Shown: piece after piece, positions 1-5,925 of the stretch | Layout: each line of letters opens with the position of its first letter | How positions within the stretch are numbered: the first letter of the stretch is position 1 | Assembly: GCA_021815005.1 (NCBI GenBank) | Contig: JAKAHL010000134.1 | Coordinates: 1 to 6,122 of the forward strand | Direction of reading: 5' to 3' | DNA length: 6,122 nucleotides | DNA from: Chloroflexota bacterium | GTDB lineage: Bacteria; Chloroflexota; Limnocylindria; Limnocylindrales; CSP1-4 | Made by a program: the position numbers and the translations under genes | Notes under the pieces: generated by a model | Database searches by the model: none | The model's input: the letters and a program-made list of their open reading frames with translations, nothing else | What the model was told of the DNA's origin: nothing

Positions 1-1
1 C

Positions 2-1714
2 GGCACGGACGCCGCCATCTCCGCCTTCCACCACGGCGCGCGGCGGGTACGCGGCCGCATCCCGCTGATCAAGCTGGTCAGCTCGGCGATCACCATCGGG
101 TCCGGCGGGTCGGGCGGCCGCGAGGGCCCCACCGCGCAGATCGGGGCGGGCTTCGGGAGCTTCCTCGCCCGAGTCCTGGACCTCGATGCCCGGGACGCCC
201 GGATCGCCGTGGCCACGGGCATGGGCGCGGGCATCGGCGCCATCTTCCGGGCGCCCATGGGCGGCGCCGTCCTCGCGGCCGAGATCCCGTACGAGGACGA
301 TGTCGAGGCCGACGCGCTGATCCCGGGCTTCGTCGCCTCGATCGTGGCCTTCTCGGTCTTCGGCGTCTTCGTCGGCTTCTCGCCCATCTTCGGCGACGTC
401 GCCTCGGCCGGCTTCACCAATCCCGTCCAGCTCGTCTACTACGCCCTCATCGGGCTGCTGGCGGGCATCGTCGGGCGGCTGTACATCAGCGGCTTCTACG
501 GCGCCGGCCGCTGGTTCTCGAGCTGGCGGCTGCCGCGCGAGGTGCGCCCCGCGATCGCCGGGTTCGCGGTCGGCTGCATCGGCCTCATCGTGCCGGGCGC
601 GCTGGGCACCGGGTACGGCTGGGTCCAGGCCGGGCTCGACCGCCAGACGCTGCTGGGGCTGCCGCTGTGGGTGGTGCTCGCCCTGCCGTTCGCCAAGATC
701 CTGGCCACCTCGCTGTCGATCGGCTCGGGCGGCTCGGGCGGCATCTTCGGGCCCGGCATGGTGATCGGCGGCCTGCTCGGCGCGGGCGCCTGGCGGCTGC
801 TCGAGGGCGTGGCCCCGGCCGTGCCCGCCGACCCGTCGGGGTTCGTGATCGTGGCCATGATGGCGCTGTTCGGCAGCATCGCCCACGCGCCGCTGGCGGT
901 CATGCTCATGGTGGCCGAGATGACGGGCAACCTCGCGATGCTGGCACCGGCGATGCTGGCCATCGGCGTGGCGATGCTGGTGGTGGGCAGGCACACGATC
1001 TACCGCTCCCAGCTGCTCACCCGGGCCGAGTCGCCCGCGCACCAGTTCCGGTTCGCGATGCCGCTGCTGTCCTCGATCCCCGCCGGCGACGCGGCCCGGG
1101 CGCCGCTGCTGACCCTGCGCGCGGCGGACACCGTCCGCGACGCCATCGCGCGGCTGCGCGACGCCGGGCTGCCCGGGGCCCCGGTGCTCGACGGCCGCGG
1201 GGCGCTGCGCGGGACGGTGGAGCTCGACGCGCTCGAGAAGCGCCCGTCCGACACGCGGCTCGACGAGGTGGCCGACGACACGACCAAGGTGTCGGCGGAC
1301 GACTCGCTCGACGACGTGCTGGCGACGATCGCCGACAGCCATCGGGCCTGGGTGCCGGTGACGGGCGGGGACGGGCTGGCGGGCATCCTCTCGACCGGCG
1401 ACGTGATGACCGCGTACCGGGCGGCGCTCGCCTCCAACGTGCGGCGCGTCCGCTCCGTGTCCACCACCGGCGCGATGATCGAGGCCGACGTGCCCTCGGG
1501 CTCGCCGCTCGTCGGCGTCACCGTGGCCGCGGCCGGGTGGCCGCCTGACACGGTGCTCGTGAGCATCCTCCGGGAGGGGCGCACCATCGTCCCGCGGGGC
1601 AACGCGGTGCTGCGCGTGGGCGACCGGCTGACGATCTTCAGCACCGAGGCCGGGCGCGTGCCGCTGGACGCGATGCTGGCCAAGCCGCCAGTGCCGCTCC
1701 CGACCGAGGCGTAG
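2..1714 (+). CDS. CLC-family chloride channel/transporter with CBS pair and TrkA-C-like tail (5' partial)
   Basis: Membrane protein of the CLC family, which moves chloride or similar anions as a channel or in exchange for protons. The frame is open from base 2, so the start lies outside the window; 570 residues are visible. A GTG at 209 is internal, because the selectivity motif GREGP (116-130) lies upstream of it in frame. The gating glutamate is codon 122-124. The second filter motif reads GIFGP (740-754) and the central tyrosine is at 1001-1003, so the anion pathway looks intact. By comparison with E. coli ClcA roughly 100 N-terminal residues are missing. At the site matching ClcA Glu202-Glu203 the protein has Glu-Ile (281-286), so the internal proton glutamate is absent. 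After the membrane part come CBS1 (about 1106-1245), CBS2 (about 1259-1428) and an RCK-C/TrkA-C-like domain (about 1445-1655), suggesting control by nucleotide or another small ligand. The family call is firm; channel versus exchanger is not decided. Confidence 0.95.
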   Translation, partial: GTDAAISAFHHGARRVRGRIPLIKLVSSAITIGSGGSGGREGPTAQIGAGFGSFLARVLDLDARDARIAVATGMGAGIGAIFRAPMGGAVLAAEIPYEDDVEADALIPGFVASIVAFSVFGVFVGFSPIFGDVASAGFTNPVQLVYYALIGLLAGIVGRLYISGFYGAGRWFSSWRLPREVRPAIAGFAVGCIGLIVPGALGTGYGWVQAGLDRQTLLGLPLWVVLALPFAKILATSLSIGSGGSGGIFGPGMVIGGLLGAGAWRLLEGVAPAVPADPSGFVIVAMMALFGSIAHAPLAVMLMVAEMTGNLAMLAPAMLAIGVAMLVVGRHTIYRSQLLTRAESPAHQFRFAMPLLSSIPAGDAARAPLLTLRAADTVRDAIARLRDAGLPGAPVLDGRGALRGTVELDALEKRPSDTRLDEVADDTTKVSADDSLDDVLATIADSHRAWVPVTGGDGLAGILSTGDVMTAYRAALASNVRRVRSVSTTGAMIEADVPSGSPLVGVTVAAAGWPPDTVLVSILREGRTIVPRGNAVLRVGDRLTIFSTEAGRVPLDAMLAKPPVPLPTEA

Positions 1715-1738
1715 GGGAGGGGCCGCGCGCCTCGCCCC
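1714..1738 (+). terminator. GC hairpin at the CLC stop codon, candidate terminator
   Basis: GAGG (1717-1720) pairs with CCTC (1730-1733) around a 9-nt loop. Three more G-C pairs (1714-1716 with 1735-1737) extend the stem across one bulged G at 1734. It begins at the last base of the CLC stop codon. No T-run follows, so this is at best a U-less actinomycete-type terminator. Inference from base pairing only. Confidence 0.35.
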
Positions 1739-1749
1739 CGGCGGCTGCG

Positions 1750-1820
1750 TCTCCCGGCGCGTCGCGCGTCGCGAGCCGGGCGCGGCCGGGTCTCCCCGCG
1801 CGTCGCGCGCCGGGCGCGGC
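1750..1820. repeat. Imperfect tandem direct repeat, each copy able to fold into a hairpin
   Basis: Copy 1 (1750-1786, 37 bp) and copy 2 (1791-1820, 30 bp) align with one mismatch, apart from a 7-bp block (1769-1775) that is present only in copy 1. Copy 1 can fold with CCCGGC (1753-1758) against GCCGGG (1775-1780). Copy 2 folds more tightly, with an 8-bp stem, one bulged C and a TCG loop (1795-1814). The unit lies between the CLC stop and the HIT gene promoter region, so it may end CLC transcription or act on the HIT gene. No function can be assigned. Confidence 0.6.
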
Positions 1821-1825
1821 TGCCC

Positions 1826-1831
1826 TACGCT
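1826..1831 (+). promoter_or_regulatory. Candidate -10 element of the HIT gene
   Basis: TACGCT matches the actinobacterial TANNNT -10 pattern and stands 40 nt before the ATG. Transcription starting about 7 nt downstream would give a leader of about 33 nt that contains the AGGAG ribosome-binding site. I see no recognisable -35; that position falls inside the second repeat copy. The motif is short, so confidence is limited. Confidence 0.35.
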
Positions 1832-1871
1832 GTGCCGGAACCCGCCCCGCCTTCCCAGGAGCTGTGCCCGA

Positions 1872-2216
1872 ATGCCCGCCGACTGCCTGTTCTGCCGGAT
1901 GGCCTCCGGCGAGATCCCCGTGGCCAAGGTGCACGAGGACGAGCTGGTCTTCGCCATCCGCGACATCAACCCCCAGGCGCCCACCCACGTGCTGGTCATG
2001 CCGCTGGCTCACGTCGCCTCCGCCGCCGCCCTGACCGAGGCCGACGCGCCCATGCTGGCGAGGCTGGTCGCCGTGGCGGCCGAGATCGCCGCGCGCGAGG
2101 GGCTCGACGGGGGCTGGCGCCTGGTGAGCAACGTGGGGCCGGACGGCGGCCAGACGGTGCCGCACCTCCACCTGCACCTGCTCGGCGGACGCCGGATGGG
2201 GTGGCCCCCGGGCTGA
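1872..2216 (+). CDS. HIT (histidine triad) family protein, HINT-like
   Basis: A 114-residue cytosolic protein of the HIT superfamily, probably a HINT-type purine nucleoside phosphoramidase/AMP-lysine hydrolase. The signature HLHLHLL sits near the C-terminus, with triad histidines 98, 100 and 102 preceded by GGQTVP; the central histidine is the expected nucleophile. An N-terminal CLFC pair (Cys5, Cys8) with later histidines (39, 47) resembles the zinc site found in many bacterial HINT proteins. Length is normal for the family. The start is fixed by AGGAG at 1857-1861, 10 nt before the ATG. The gene stands alone between the CLC gene and a convergent ligase gene, so context gives no clue to its natural substrate. 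The family is certain; the exact activity is inferred from family knowledge. Confidence 0.95.
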   Translation: MPADCLFCRMASGEIPVAKVHEDELVFAIRDINPQAPTHVLVMPLAHVASAAALTEADAPMLARLVAVAAEIAAREGLDGGWRLVSNVGPDGGQTVPHLHLHLLGGRRMGWPPG

Positions 2217-2257
2217 GCGGGGCCGACGGCGCACCCTGCCTCCGGGTCCCGGCCGCA

Positions 2258-2277
2258 TCCCGCCGCGGACCGCGGGG
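2258..2277. terminator. GC hairpin between convergent genes, candidate bidirectional terminator
   Basis: TCCCGC (2258-2263) can pair with GCGGGG (2272-2277), including one T-G pair, around an 8-nt loop that itself contains CCGCGG-type self-complementary sequence. It directly abuts the stop codon of the minus-strand ligase gene and lies 41 bp past the HIT stop. A second short palindrome, CCGGGTCCCGG (2242-2252), is nearby. No T-run is present on either strand, so the terminator role is inferred from placement. Confidence 0.35.
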
Positions 2278-3948
2278 CTACGTGTCCTCGCCTTCGGTGA
2301 CGGGGAGCGACTGGTCCACCACGGCCCAGGTCCGGACGCGGTCCCGCCGCACCTTGAACGTGTGCGTCCGGGGGAAGTCGGCCTCGGGCCACAGCCGCCA
2401 GCCTGCGATCCGCTGGCTCGGCCCGAGGGTGGCGTTGGCCGCCCTCACGGCGGCGTCGATCTCGGCCCGCAGGGTCTCGGGCGAGGCGGACTCCAGCGAG
2501 GACTCGGCGCGCGGGTCGCCCGGCACGGCGTGGGTCTCGGGCGCCAGCACCACGGCCTCGATCCGACCCGGCCGGGTCTCGACCGCCACGCTGTCGCGGA
2601 TGCCCGCCACGCGCAGCGCGTTCTCGATGTCCTCGGGGAACACGTTGAAGCCGTTGGGCAGGACGATGATGTCCTTCCTGCGGCCGTGGAGGTGGAGCCG
2701 GCCCCGCTCGTCGAGCGCGCCGAGGTCGCCCGAGCGGTACCAGCCGTCCGGCGTGAACGCCTCGGCCGTGGTGGCCGAGTCCTCCCAGTACCCCTTGAAC
2801 AGGGTGGGCCCCGCGAACTGGATCTCGCCGTCGCCCGCGATCCGCATCCGGACGGGCTCGGGCGGCCAGCCCACGCAGCCGAGCGGGTGGTCGCGCATCG
2901 TGGTGCAGCTGCCCGCGGCGGTCTCGGTGGCGCCGGACCCCTGGAGGACGATGACGCCCAGGTCCTCCCATGCCCGCTGGAGGGCGGGCGGCAGGAAGGC
3001 GCCCGCGGTGGCGAACAGGCGGAGCCCGCCGCCGAGCTGCGCGTGCACGCTGCGGAAGAGGAGGCGCCGGGCGGGCATCGGCAGCCGCCGGGCGACCGCG
3101 CGCAGCCGGTTGAACGACGCCGTCCGGCCCTGCCGCCCGACCTCCCGCTCGATCGCGCTCCAGAACAGGTCCACCACCTGGGGCACGAGGAGCATCGTGG
3201 TGACCCGGTGCTCGGCGAGCGCGCTGAAGATCACCCGCGGGTTGCGCGACCGGACGTAGAGCACGTCCGCGCCCACCTCCATCGCGTAGAACAGCGACAC
3301 GGCCTGCTCCAGCAGGTGCGAGAGCGGGAGCAGCGAGACCAGGCGGTGCTCCATGGGGTCGATGATCCGGTGGAACGACGCCACGCCCGCCAGCACGTTG
3401 TCGTGGGCGAGCATCACGCCCTTGGGGCTGCCGGTGGTGCCGGAGGTGAAGATCAGCTCGAACACCTCGTCGTCGGCCGGCCGCTCCCACGCGGCGAGCT
3501 GCGCTTCCCAGTCGGCCGGGAAGGTGTCGTCGGGGTCGGCCGACAGGTCCTCGACCAGCGTGGTGGGGAAGCGCTCGAGCCCGACTTCGCTCGGGTCCGG
3601 CGCGTCGCGCCCCGTGCCCAGCACCAGCCGCACGGCCCCCGACCGGGCCACGATCCGCGTGATCGTGTCCGGGGCCATCCGGGCGTCGAGCGGGACGTAC
3701 AGCAGACGCGCGTACATCGCGCCGAAGTACGCCGCCGGCAGAGCGGGCGTGGACGGCGACCAGGTGAGGACGCGGTCGCCCGGCCGGAGTCCCAGCGCGC
3801 GGAGCCGCCACGCCGCGATCCGGCTCCGTCGCAGCACCTCCGCGTACGACCAGTGGCACGTCGTGCCGTCGTCGCGTCGCAGGCCGAGGGCGGGCTTGTC
3901 GCCGTATCGCGAGGCGCTGGCCTCGAGCAGGTCGAGCAGGGTGGGCAT
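2278..3948 (-). CDS. AMP-forming ligase, long-chain acyl-CoA synthetase-like (FadD15 type)
   Basis: A 556-residue member of the adenylate-forming (ANL) superfamily, most like long-chain fatty acyl-CoA synthetases, which activate a fatty acid with ATP and transfer it to CoA. The P-loop TSGTTGSPKG is at residues 168-177. Motif A5 reads QGSGATET (336-343), with the conserved Thr-Glu but a serine where Tyr is usual. The A7/A8 region runs YRSGDL (404-409), GRRKD (422-426) and LPNGFNVFPEDIE (430-442). The A10 region has PRTHTFKVRR, with candidate catalytic Lys532. All core motifs are present, so it is probably active. The ATG at 3948 is chosen because homology begins at MPTLLDLLEASASRYGDKPAL; upstream in-frame codons to 4044 look non-coding. 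An AGGA 8 nt before the ATG and an overlapping TAGGAT hexamer make either leadered or leaderless translation possible. It converges on the HIT gene. The fatty acid substrate cannot be told from sequence; a different carboxylic acid is possible. Confidence 0.93.
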   Translation of the reverse strand: MPTLLDLLEASASRYGDKPALGLRRDDGTTCHWSYAEVLRRSRIAAWRLRALGLRPGDRVLTWSPSTPALPAAYFGAMYARLLYVPLDARMAPDTITRIVARSGAVRLVLGTGRDAPDPSEVGLERFPTTLVEDLSADPDDTFPADWEAQLAAWERPADDEVFELIFTSGTTGSPKGVMLAHDNVLAGVASFHRIIDPMEHRLVSLLPLSHLLEQAVSLFYAMEVGADVLYVRSRNPRVIFSALAEHRVTTMLLVPQVVDLFWSAIEREVGRQGRTASFNRLRAVARRLPMPARRLLFRSVHAQLGGGLRLFATAGAFLPPALQRAWEDLGVIVLQGSGATETAAGSCTTMRDHPLGCVGWPPEPVRMRIAGDGEIQFAGPTLFKGYWEDSATTAEAFTPDGWYRSGDLGALDERGRLHLHGRRKDIIVLPNGFNVFPEDIENALRVAGIRDSVAVETRPGRIEAVVLAPETHAVPGDPRAESSLESASPETLRAEIDAAVRAANATLGPSQRIAGWRLWPEADFPRTHTFKVRRDRVRTWAVVDQSLPVTEGEDT

Positions 3949-3955
3949 GGCGCTG

Positions 3956-3961
3956 ATCCTA
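3956..3961 (-). promoter_or_regulatory. Candidate -10 element for a leaderless ligase transcript
   Basis: On the minus strand TAGGAT fits TANNNT and ends 7 nt before the ATG at 3948, so transcription would begin at or within a base or two of the start codon. The AGGA inside it could alternatively be a Shine-Dalgarno sequence. No TTGACA-like -35 is seen. Confidence 0.4.
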
Positions 3962-4030
3962 ACGGCGCGCTTCTGGCGGTGTTCGGCGGGGGCCGCGATC
4001 CGTTTCCGGGCGACGGAGCGCTGCCGGCCC

Positions 4031-4090
4031 TCAGGGCACGGCAATCGTCACCTGCACGTGCTTGCCGGCCGCCACGGTCACGTTGGCGTG
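4031..4090 (-). pseudogene. Possible C-terminal remnant of a decayed gene
   Basis: On the minus strand this short frame reads HANVTVAAGKHVQVTIAVP and then a TGA stop at 4033-4031. The alternating Val/Thr pattern around an AAGK turn looks like the last beta-hairpin of an Ig-like or similar beta-sandwich domain. All sense codons except one (ATT) end in G or C, as in the real genes here. A TGA at 4093-4091 closes the same frame just upstream, so it cannot be an intact gene. A single-base shift near 4088-4090 would join it to the neighbouring frame (VRADDTVT). It lies in the gap between the MFS gene and the ligase gene. This may be a gene fossil or chance; I do not recognise a parent protein. Confidence 0.25.
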
Positions 4091-4152
4091 TCACGGTGTC
4101 GTCGGCCCGGACCCCCTGACCCACGGGTCCGCCCAGCGGTCTCGCCGGCGGC

Positions 4153-5376
4153 CTACGCCGCCTCGCGGCTCACGTGGCGCGTCTCGGGCAGCAGCGCGAC
4201 GAACGGCAGCGCGAGGAACGCCGCGCCTGCCGCGAGGAGCAGCGCGCCCTGCAGGCCGATCGCCTCGCCCAGCGCGCCGACGGCGATCGAGCCCAGCGCC
4301 GTCGCGACCGTGGTGACGAAGATGCTCAGGCCCACCGCGGTGCTGCGGTTGCGAGGCAGGAGTTCCTGCATGAGCACCAGTTCCACCGGCCCAGCCGAGA
4401 GCAGCAGGACACCGGCGACCGCGAGGAACGGCAGGATCGCGGGTCCGGCGGGCAGTGCCAATGCGACGATCAGCGGCACGGCGCCCGCGGCGGCGATGGC
4501 GAGCGTGGGTCGCCGTCCGATCCGGTCTGACATCGTGCCGCCGGTGAACGCGCCCACCGCGCCGCCGATCTCGAACACGGTCACGGCCGCCCCGGCGAGC
4601 AGGAGGCCCGCACCGGCACCGGTCAGGTACGTCGGGATGAAGACCAGCAGACCCGAGGTGGAGAACGAGAGGAGCGCGCTGGCCGCGGACACGAGGAGGA
4701 ACGGGCGCTTGGCCTCGCGCAGACCCTCGCGGATCGAGCCGACCGGCCGGCGAAGGTGCAGCTCCGCCCGGCGGGCAACCCTGACGAGCAGCGCTCCCGA
4801 GGCCAGCACGCCCGGTACCAGGGCAATCCAGGATCCGGCCAGCCCGACCGTCGAGAGCACCACGGCGATCGCGAGCGGCCCGAGCGCGCGCCCGGACTCG
4901 CCGCCGGTCATGAAGATGGACGTCCCGCGGCCCCACTCGGTCCCCGACGACCGCGTCACGAGCGCGGCGGCGGCCGGGTGGAACACCGCCGAGCTCAGGC
5001 CCGCCAGCGCGAGCAGCAGCGCGACGACGGCCGGTGACGGGGCGACGCCGACCAGCGAGATCGCGATCGCCGTTGCGCCCGGCGCCAGCACGATCCAGTA
5101 GCGGGTGTCCACGCGGTCGGCGATGTGCCCCAGGACGGGCTGGACGGCCGTGCCCACGCGGAACGTCGCCGCCAGGAGCCCCGCTACCGCGAGGTTGATC
5201 CCGAGCGCGGGGATGAGCAGGGGCAGCAGCACCCCGATGAACGCCGGGTACGTGTCGTGGACCAAGTGCGCAGCCGCCACCGCGACGATCGTGGGCGTGT
5301 CGAACGCGGCCGGAGACGCGGGCTCCGGCTCAGGAGTGGCGGCCGTGGGGGCTGGGCTGTCGGCGGCGGTGGCCAT
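4153..5376 (-). CDS. MFS transporter, fosmidomycin-resistance (Fsr)-like
   Basis: A 407-residue inner-membrane transporter of the major facilitator superfamily, probably a proton-driven drug or metabolite exporter. After a Pro/Ala-rich cytosolic N-terminus (1-25) come about 12 hydrophobic segments. The first has the HxxxD pattern (His37, Asp41) followed by GVLLPLL, which recalls Fsr-type proteins, as does FHPAAAALV at 132-140. The loop 2-3 motif is GHIADRVDTR (83-92) and the second-half copy is GGTMSDRIGRRP (279-290). Length is normal for the family. The ATG at 5376 is preferred because residues of the open frame further upstream (to 5970) run antisense to the AraC gene and lack membrane character. 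No strong Shine-Dalgarno is visible; a weak GAGAAT hexamer lies 9 nt before the ATG. It is divergent from the AraC gene with 120 bp between, so co-regulation is possible. The real substrate is unknown and fosmidomycin resistance should not be assumed. Confidence 0.9.
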   Translation of the reverse strand: MATAADSPAPTAATPEPEPASPAAFDTPTIVAVAAAHLVHDTYPAFIGVLLPLLIPALGINLAVAGLLAATFRVGTAVQPVLGHIADRVDTRYWIVLAPGATAIAISLVGVAPSPAVVALLLALAGLSSAVFHPAAAALVTRSSGTEWGRGTSIFMTGGESGRALGPLAIAVVLSTVGLAGSWIALVPGVLASGALLVRVARRAELHLRRPVGSIREGLREAKRPFLLVSAASALLSFSTSGLLVFIPTYLTGAGAGLLLAGAAVTVFEIGGAVGAFTGGTMSDRIGRRPTLAIAAAGAVPLIVALALPAGPAILPFLAVAGVLLLSAGPVELVLMQELLPRNRSTAVGLSIFVTTVATALGSIAVGALGEAIGLQGALLLAAGAAFLALPFVALLPETRHVSREAA

Positions 5377-5496
5377 GTCGCGCCCATTCTCGCCCGGAGC
5401 GGGGGCTGGCCGCGGCCCGTCGGCTCCTCGGCAGTCGCCGGGACGCCCTCGCCGTCTCCGAAACCGGGCCTCGAGGCGGGCCCGTATGATGCGCGC
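5377..5496. promoter_or_regulatory. Divergent promoter region with two 10-bp palindromes
   Basis: The 120-bp spacer separates the starts of the MFS gene (-) and the AraC gene (+). It contains two perfect 10-bp palindromes, GGCCGCGGCC (5408-5417) and GCCTCGAGGC (5468-5477), whose centres are 60 bp apart. The second lies 7 bp upstream of the AraC -10-like hexamer, in its spacer region. They could be operators for a dimeric regulator, but GC-only palindromes arise fairly easily in such DNA. Direct observation of sequence; role inferred. Confidence 0.35.
5485..5490 (+). promoter_or_regulatory. Candidate -10 element for a leaderless AraC-gene transcript
   Basis: TATGAT differs from the TATAAT consensus at one base and ends 6 nt before the ATG at 5497, placing the expected transcription start on the A of the start codon. 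There is no Shine-Dalgarno in the 6-12 nt window upstream. No clear -35 is visible. Confidence 0.55.
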
Positions 5497-5916
5497 ATGG
5501 ACCGCGGCGACTTGGTGCTCCTGCGGCGCGCGCGGGATCAGATGGATCGCGAGTTCGCCCGGCCGCTCGACGTTGAGGCGCTCGCCCGGACCGCGTGCAT
5601 GTCGTCGGGCCACTTCTCGCGCAGCTTCCGGGCGGCCTACGGCGAGACGCCGTACAGCTACCTGATGACCCGGCGCATCGAGCGGGCGATGGCGCTGCTC
5701 CGGCGCGGCGACCTGTCGGTGACGGCGGTCTGCTTCGAGGTCGGCTGCCAGTCCCTGGGCACCTTCAGCACGCGCTTCGCCGAGCTCGTCGGCGAGAGCC
5801 CGAGCGCCTACCGAGCCCGCGACCACTCGTGGGCCGAGCCGCTGCCGGCGTGCCTGGTCCGGTCCGCGGCCCGACCGGTCAGGATTCGAGAAGCGCCCGC
5901 ACGCGGCGTCGCCTAG
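5497..5916 (+). CDS. AraC-family transcriptional regulator, HTH-only
   Basis: A 139-residue DNA-binding protein consisting mostly of the AraC/XylS double helix-turn-helix. The first HTH covers LDVEALARTACMSSGHFSRSFRAAYG (about 24-49). The second covers LSVTAVCFEVGCQSLGTFSTRFAELVG (about 73-99) and is followed by the family hallmark ESPSAYR. There is no N-terminal cupin or other ligand-binding domain, unlike full-length AraC proteins of about 300 residues. The tail ends RPVRIREAP; I recall a similar tail in related actinomycete regulators paired with VOC proteins. The ATG at 5497 is chosen because coding character begins there and TATGAT lies just upstream. The two nearer ATGs at 5486 and 5489 are out of frame. 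A VOC gene starts 9 bp after the stop, making a likely functional pair, and an MFS gene is divergent. The effector and targets are unknown. Confidence 0.93.
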   Translation: MDRGDLVLLRRARDQMDREFARPLDVEALARTACMSSGHFSRSFRAAYGETPYSYLMTRRIERAMALLRRGDLSVTAVCFEVGCQSLGTFSTRFAELVGESPSAYRARDHSWAEPLPACLVRSAARPVRIREAPARGVA

Positions 5917-5919
5917 AGT
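5914..5919 (+). promoter_or_regulatory. Candidate -10 element of the VOC gene, overlapping the AraC stop codon
   Basis: TAGAGT fits TANNNT, and its first three bases are the AraC stop codon TAG. It ends 6 nt before the VOC ATG at 5926, the same spacing as the AraC promoter candidate, which predicts a leaderless VOC transcript. No -35 is recognised, and read-through from the AraC promoter could also supply expression. Confidence 0.45.
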
Positions 5920-5925
5920 CGCGCC

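Larger units (their letters stand above)
3949..4152. other. Intergenic region between the MFS and ligase genes
   Basis: This 204-bp gap lies downstream of the MFS stop and upstream of the ligase start, both genes being on the minus strand. Apart from the possible protein remnant and the candidate ligase promoter, I see no complete gene, RNA gene or strong terminator. Its length makes it likely that the ligase is transcribed from its own promoter instead of as part of an MFS operon. Confidence 0.5.

Noticed and set aside
209..1714. Complete CLC-type gene starting at GTG 209
   Set aside because: The frame is open to base 2 and encodes the essential GREGP filter motif upstream of 209, so the true start lies outside the window.
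1832..3259. 475-codon plus-strand open frame across the HIT gene and ligase 3' end
   Set aside because: Overlaps two well-supported genes in other frames and shows no recognisable domain.
2009..3859. 616-codon minus-strand open frame overlapping the ligase gene
   Set aside because: Same strand but shifted frame; Arg/Ala-rich translation with no motifs, whereas the other frame holds all ligase motifs.
3949..4044. N-terminal extension of the ligase up to 4044
   Set aside because: The extra 32 residues are basic and non-conserved in style, while a promoter-like hexamer and AGGA lie right before the ATG at 3948.
2362..4119. 585-codon plus-strand open frame opposite the ligase gene
   Set aside because: Antisense to a gene with full catalytic motifs; its translation is Arg/Gly/Pro/His-rich and low in complexity, typical of GC-rich shadow frames.
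4091..4936. 281-codon minus-strand frame overlapping the MFS gene
   Set aside because: Frame-shifted Arg-rich translation inside the well-supported MFS gene.
3353..5101. 582-codon plus-strand open frame across ligase start and MFS gene
   Set aside because: Antisense to both genes and composition is Ser/Arg/Pro-rich without motifs; a shadow of GC3-rich coding.
5125..5496. N-terminal extension of the AraC protein
   Set aside because: It would overlap the MFS gene antisense and is Arg/Gly-rich; the domain begins just after the ATG at 5497.
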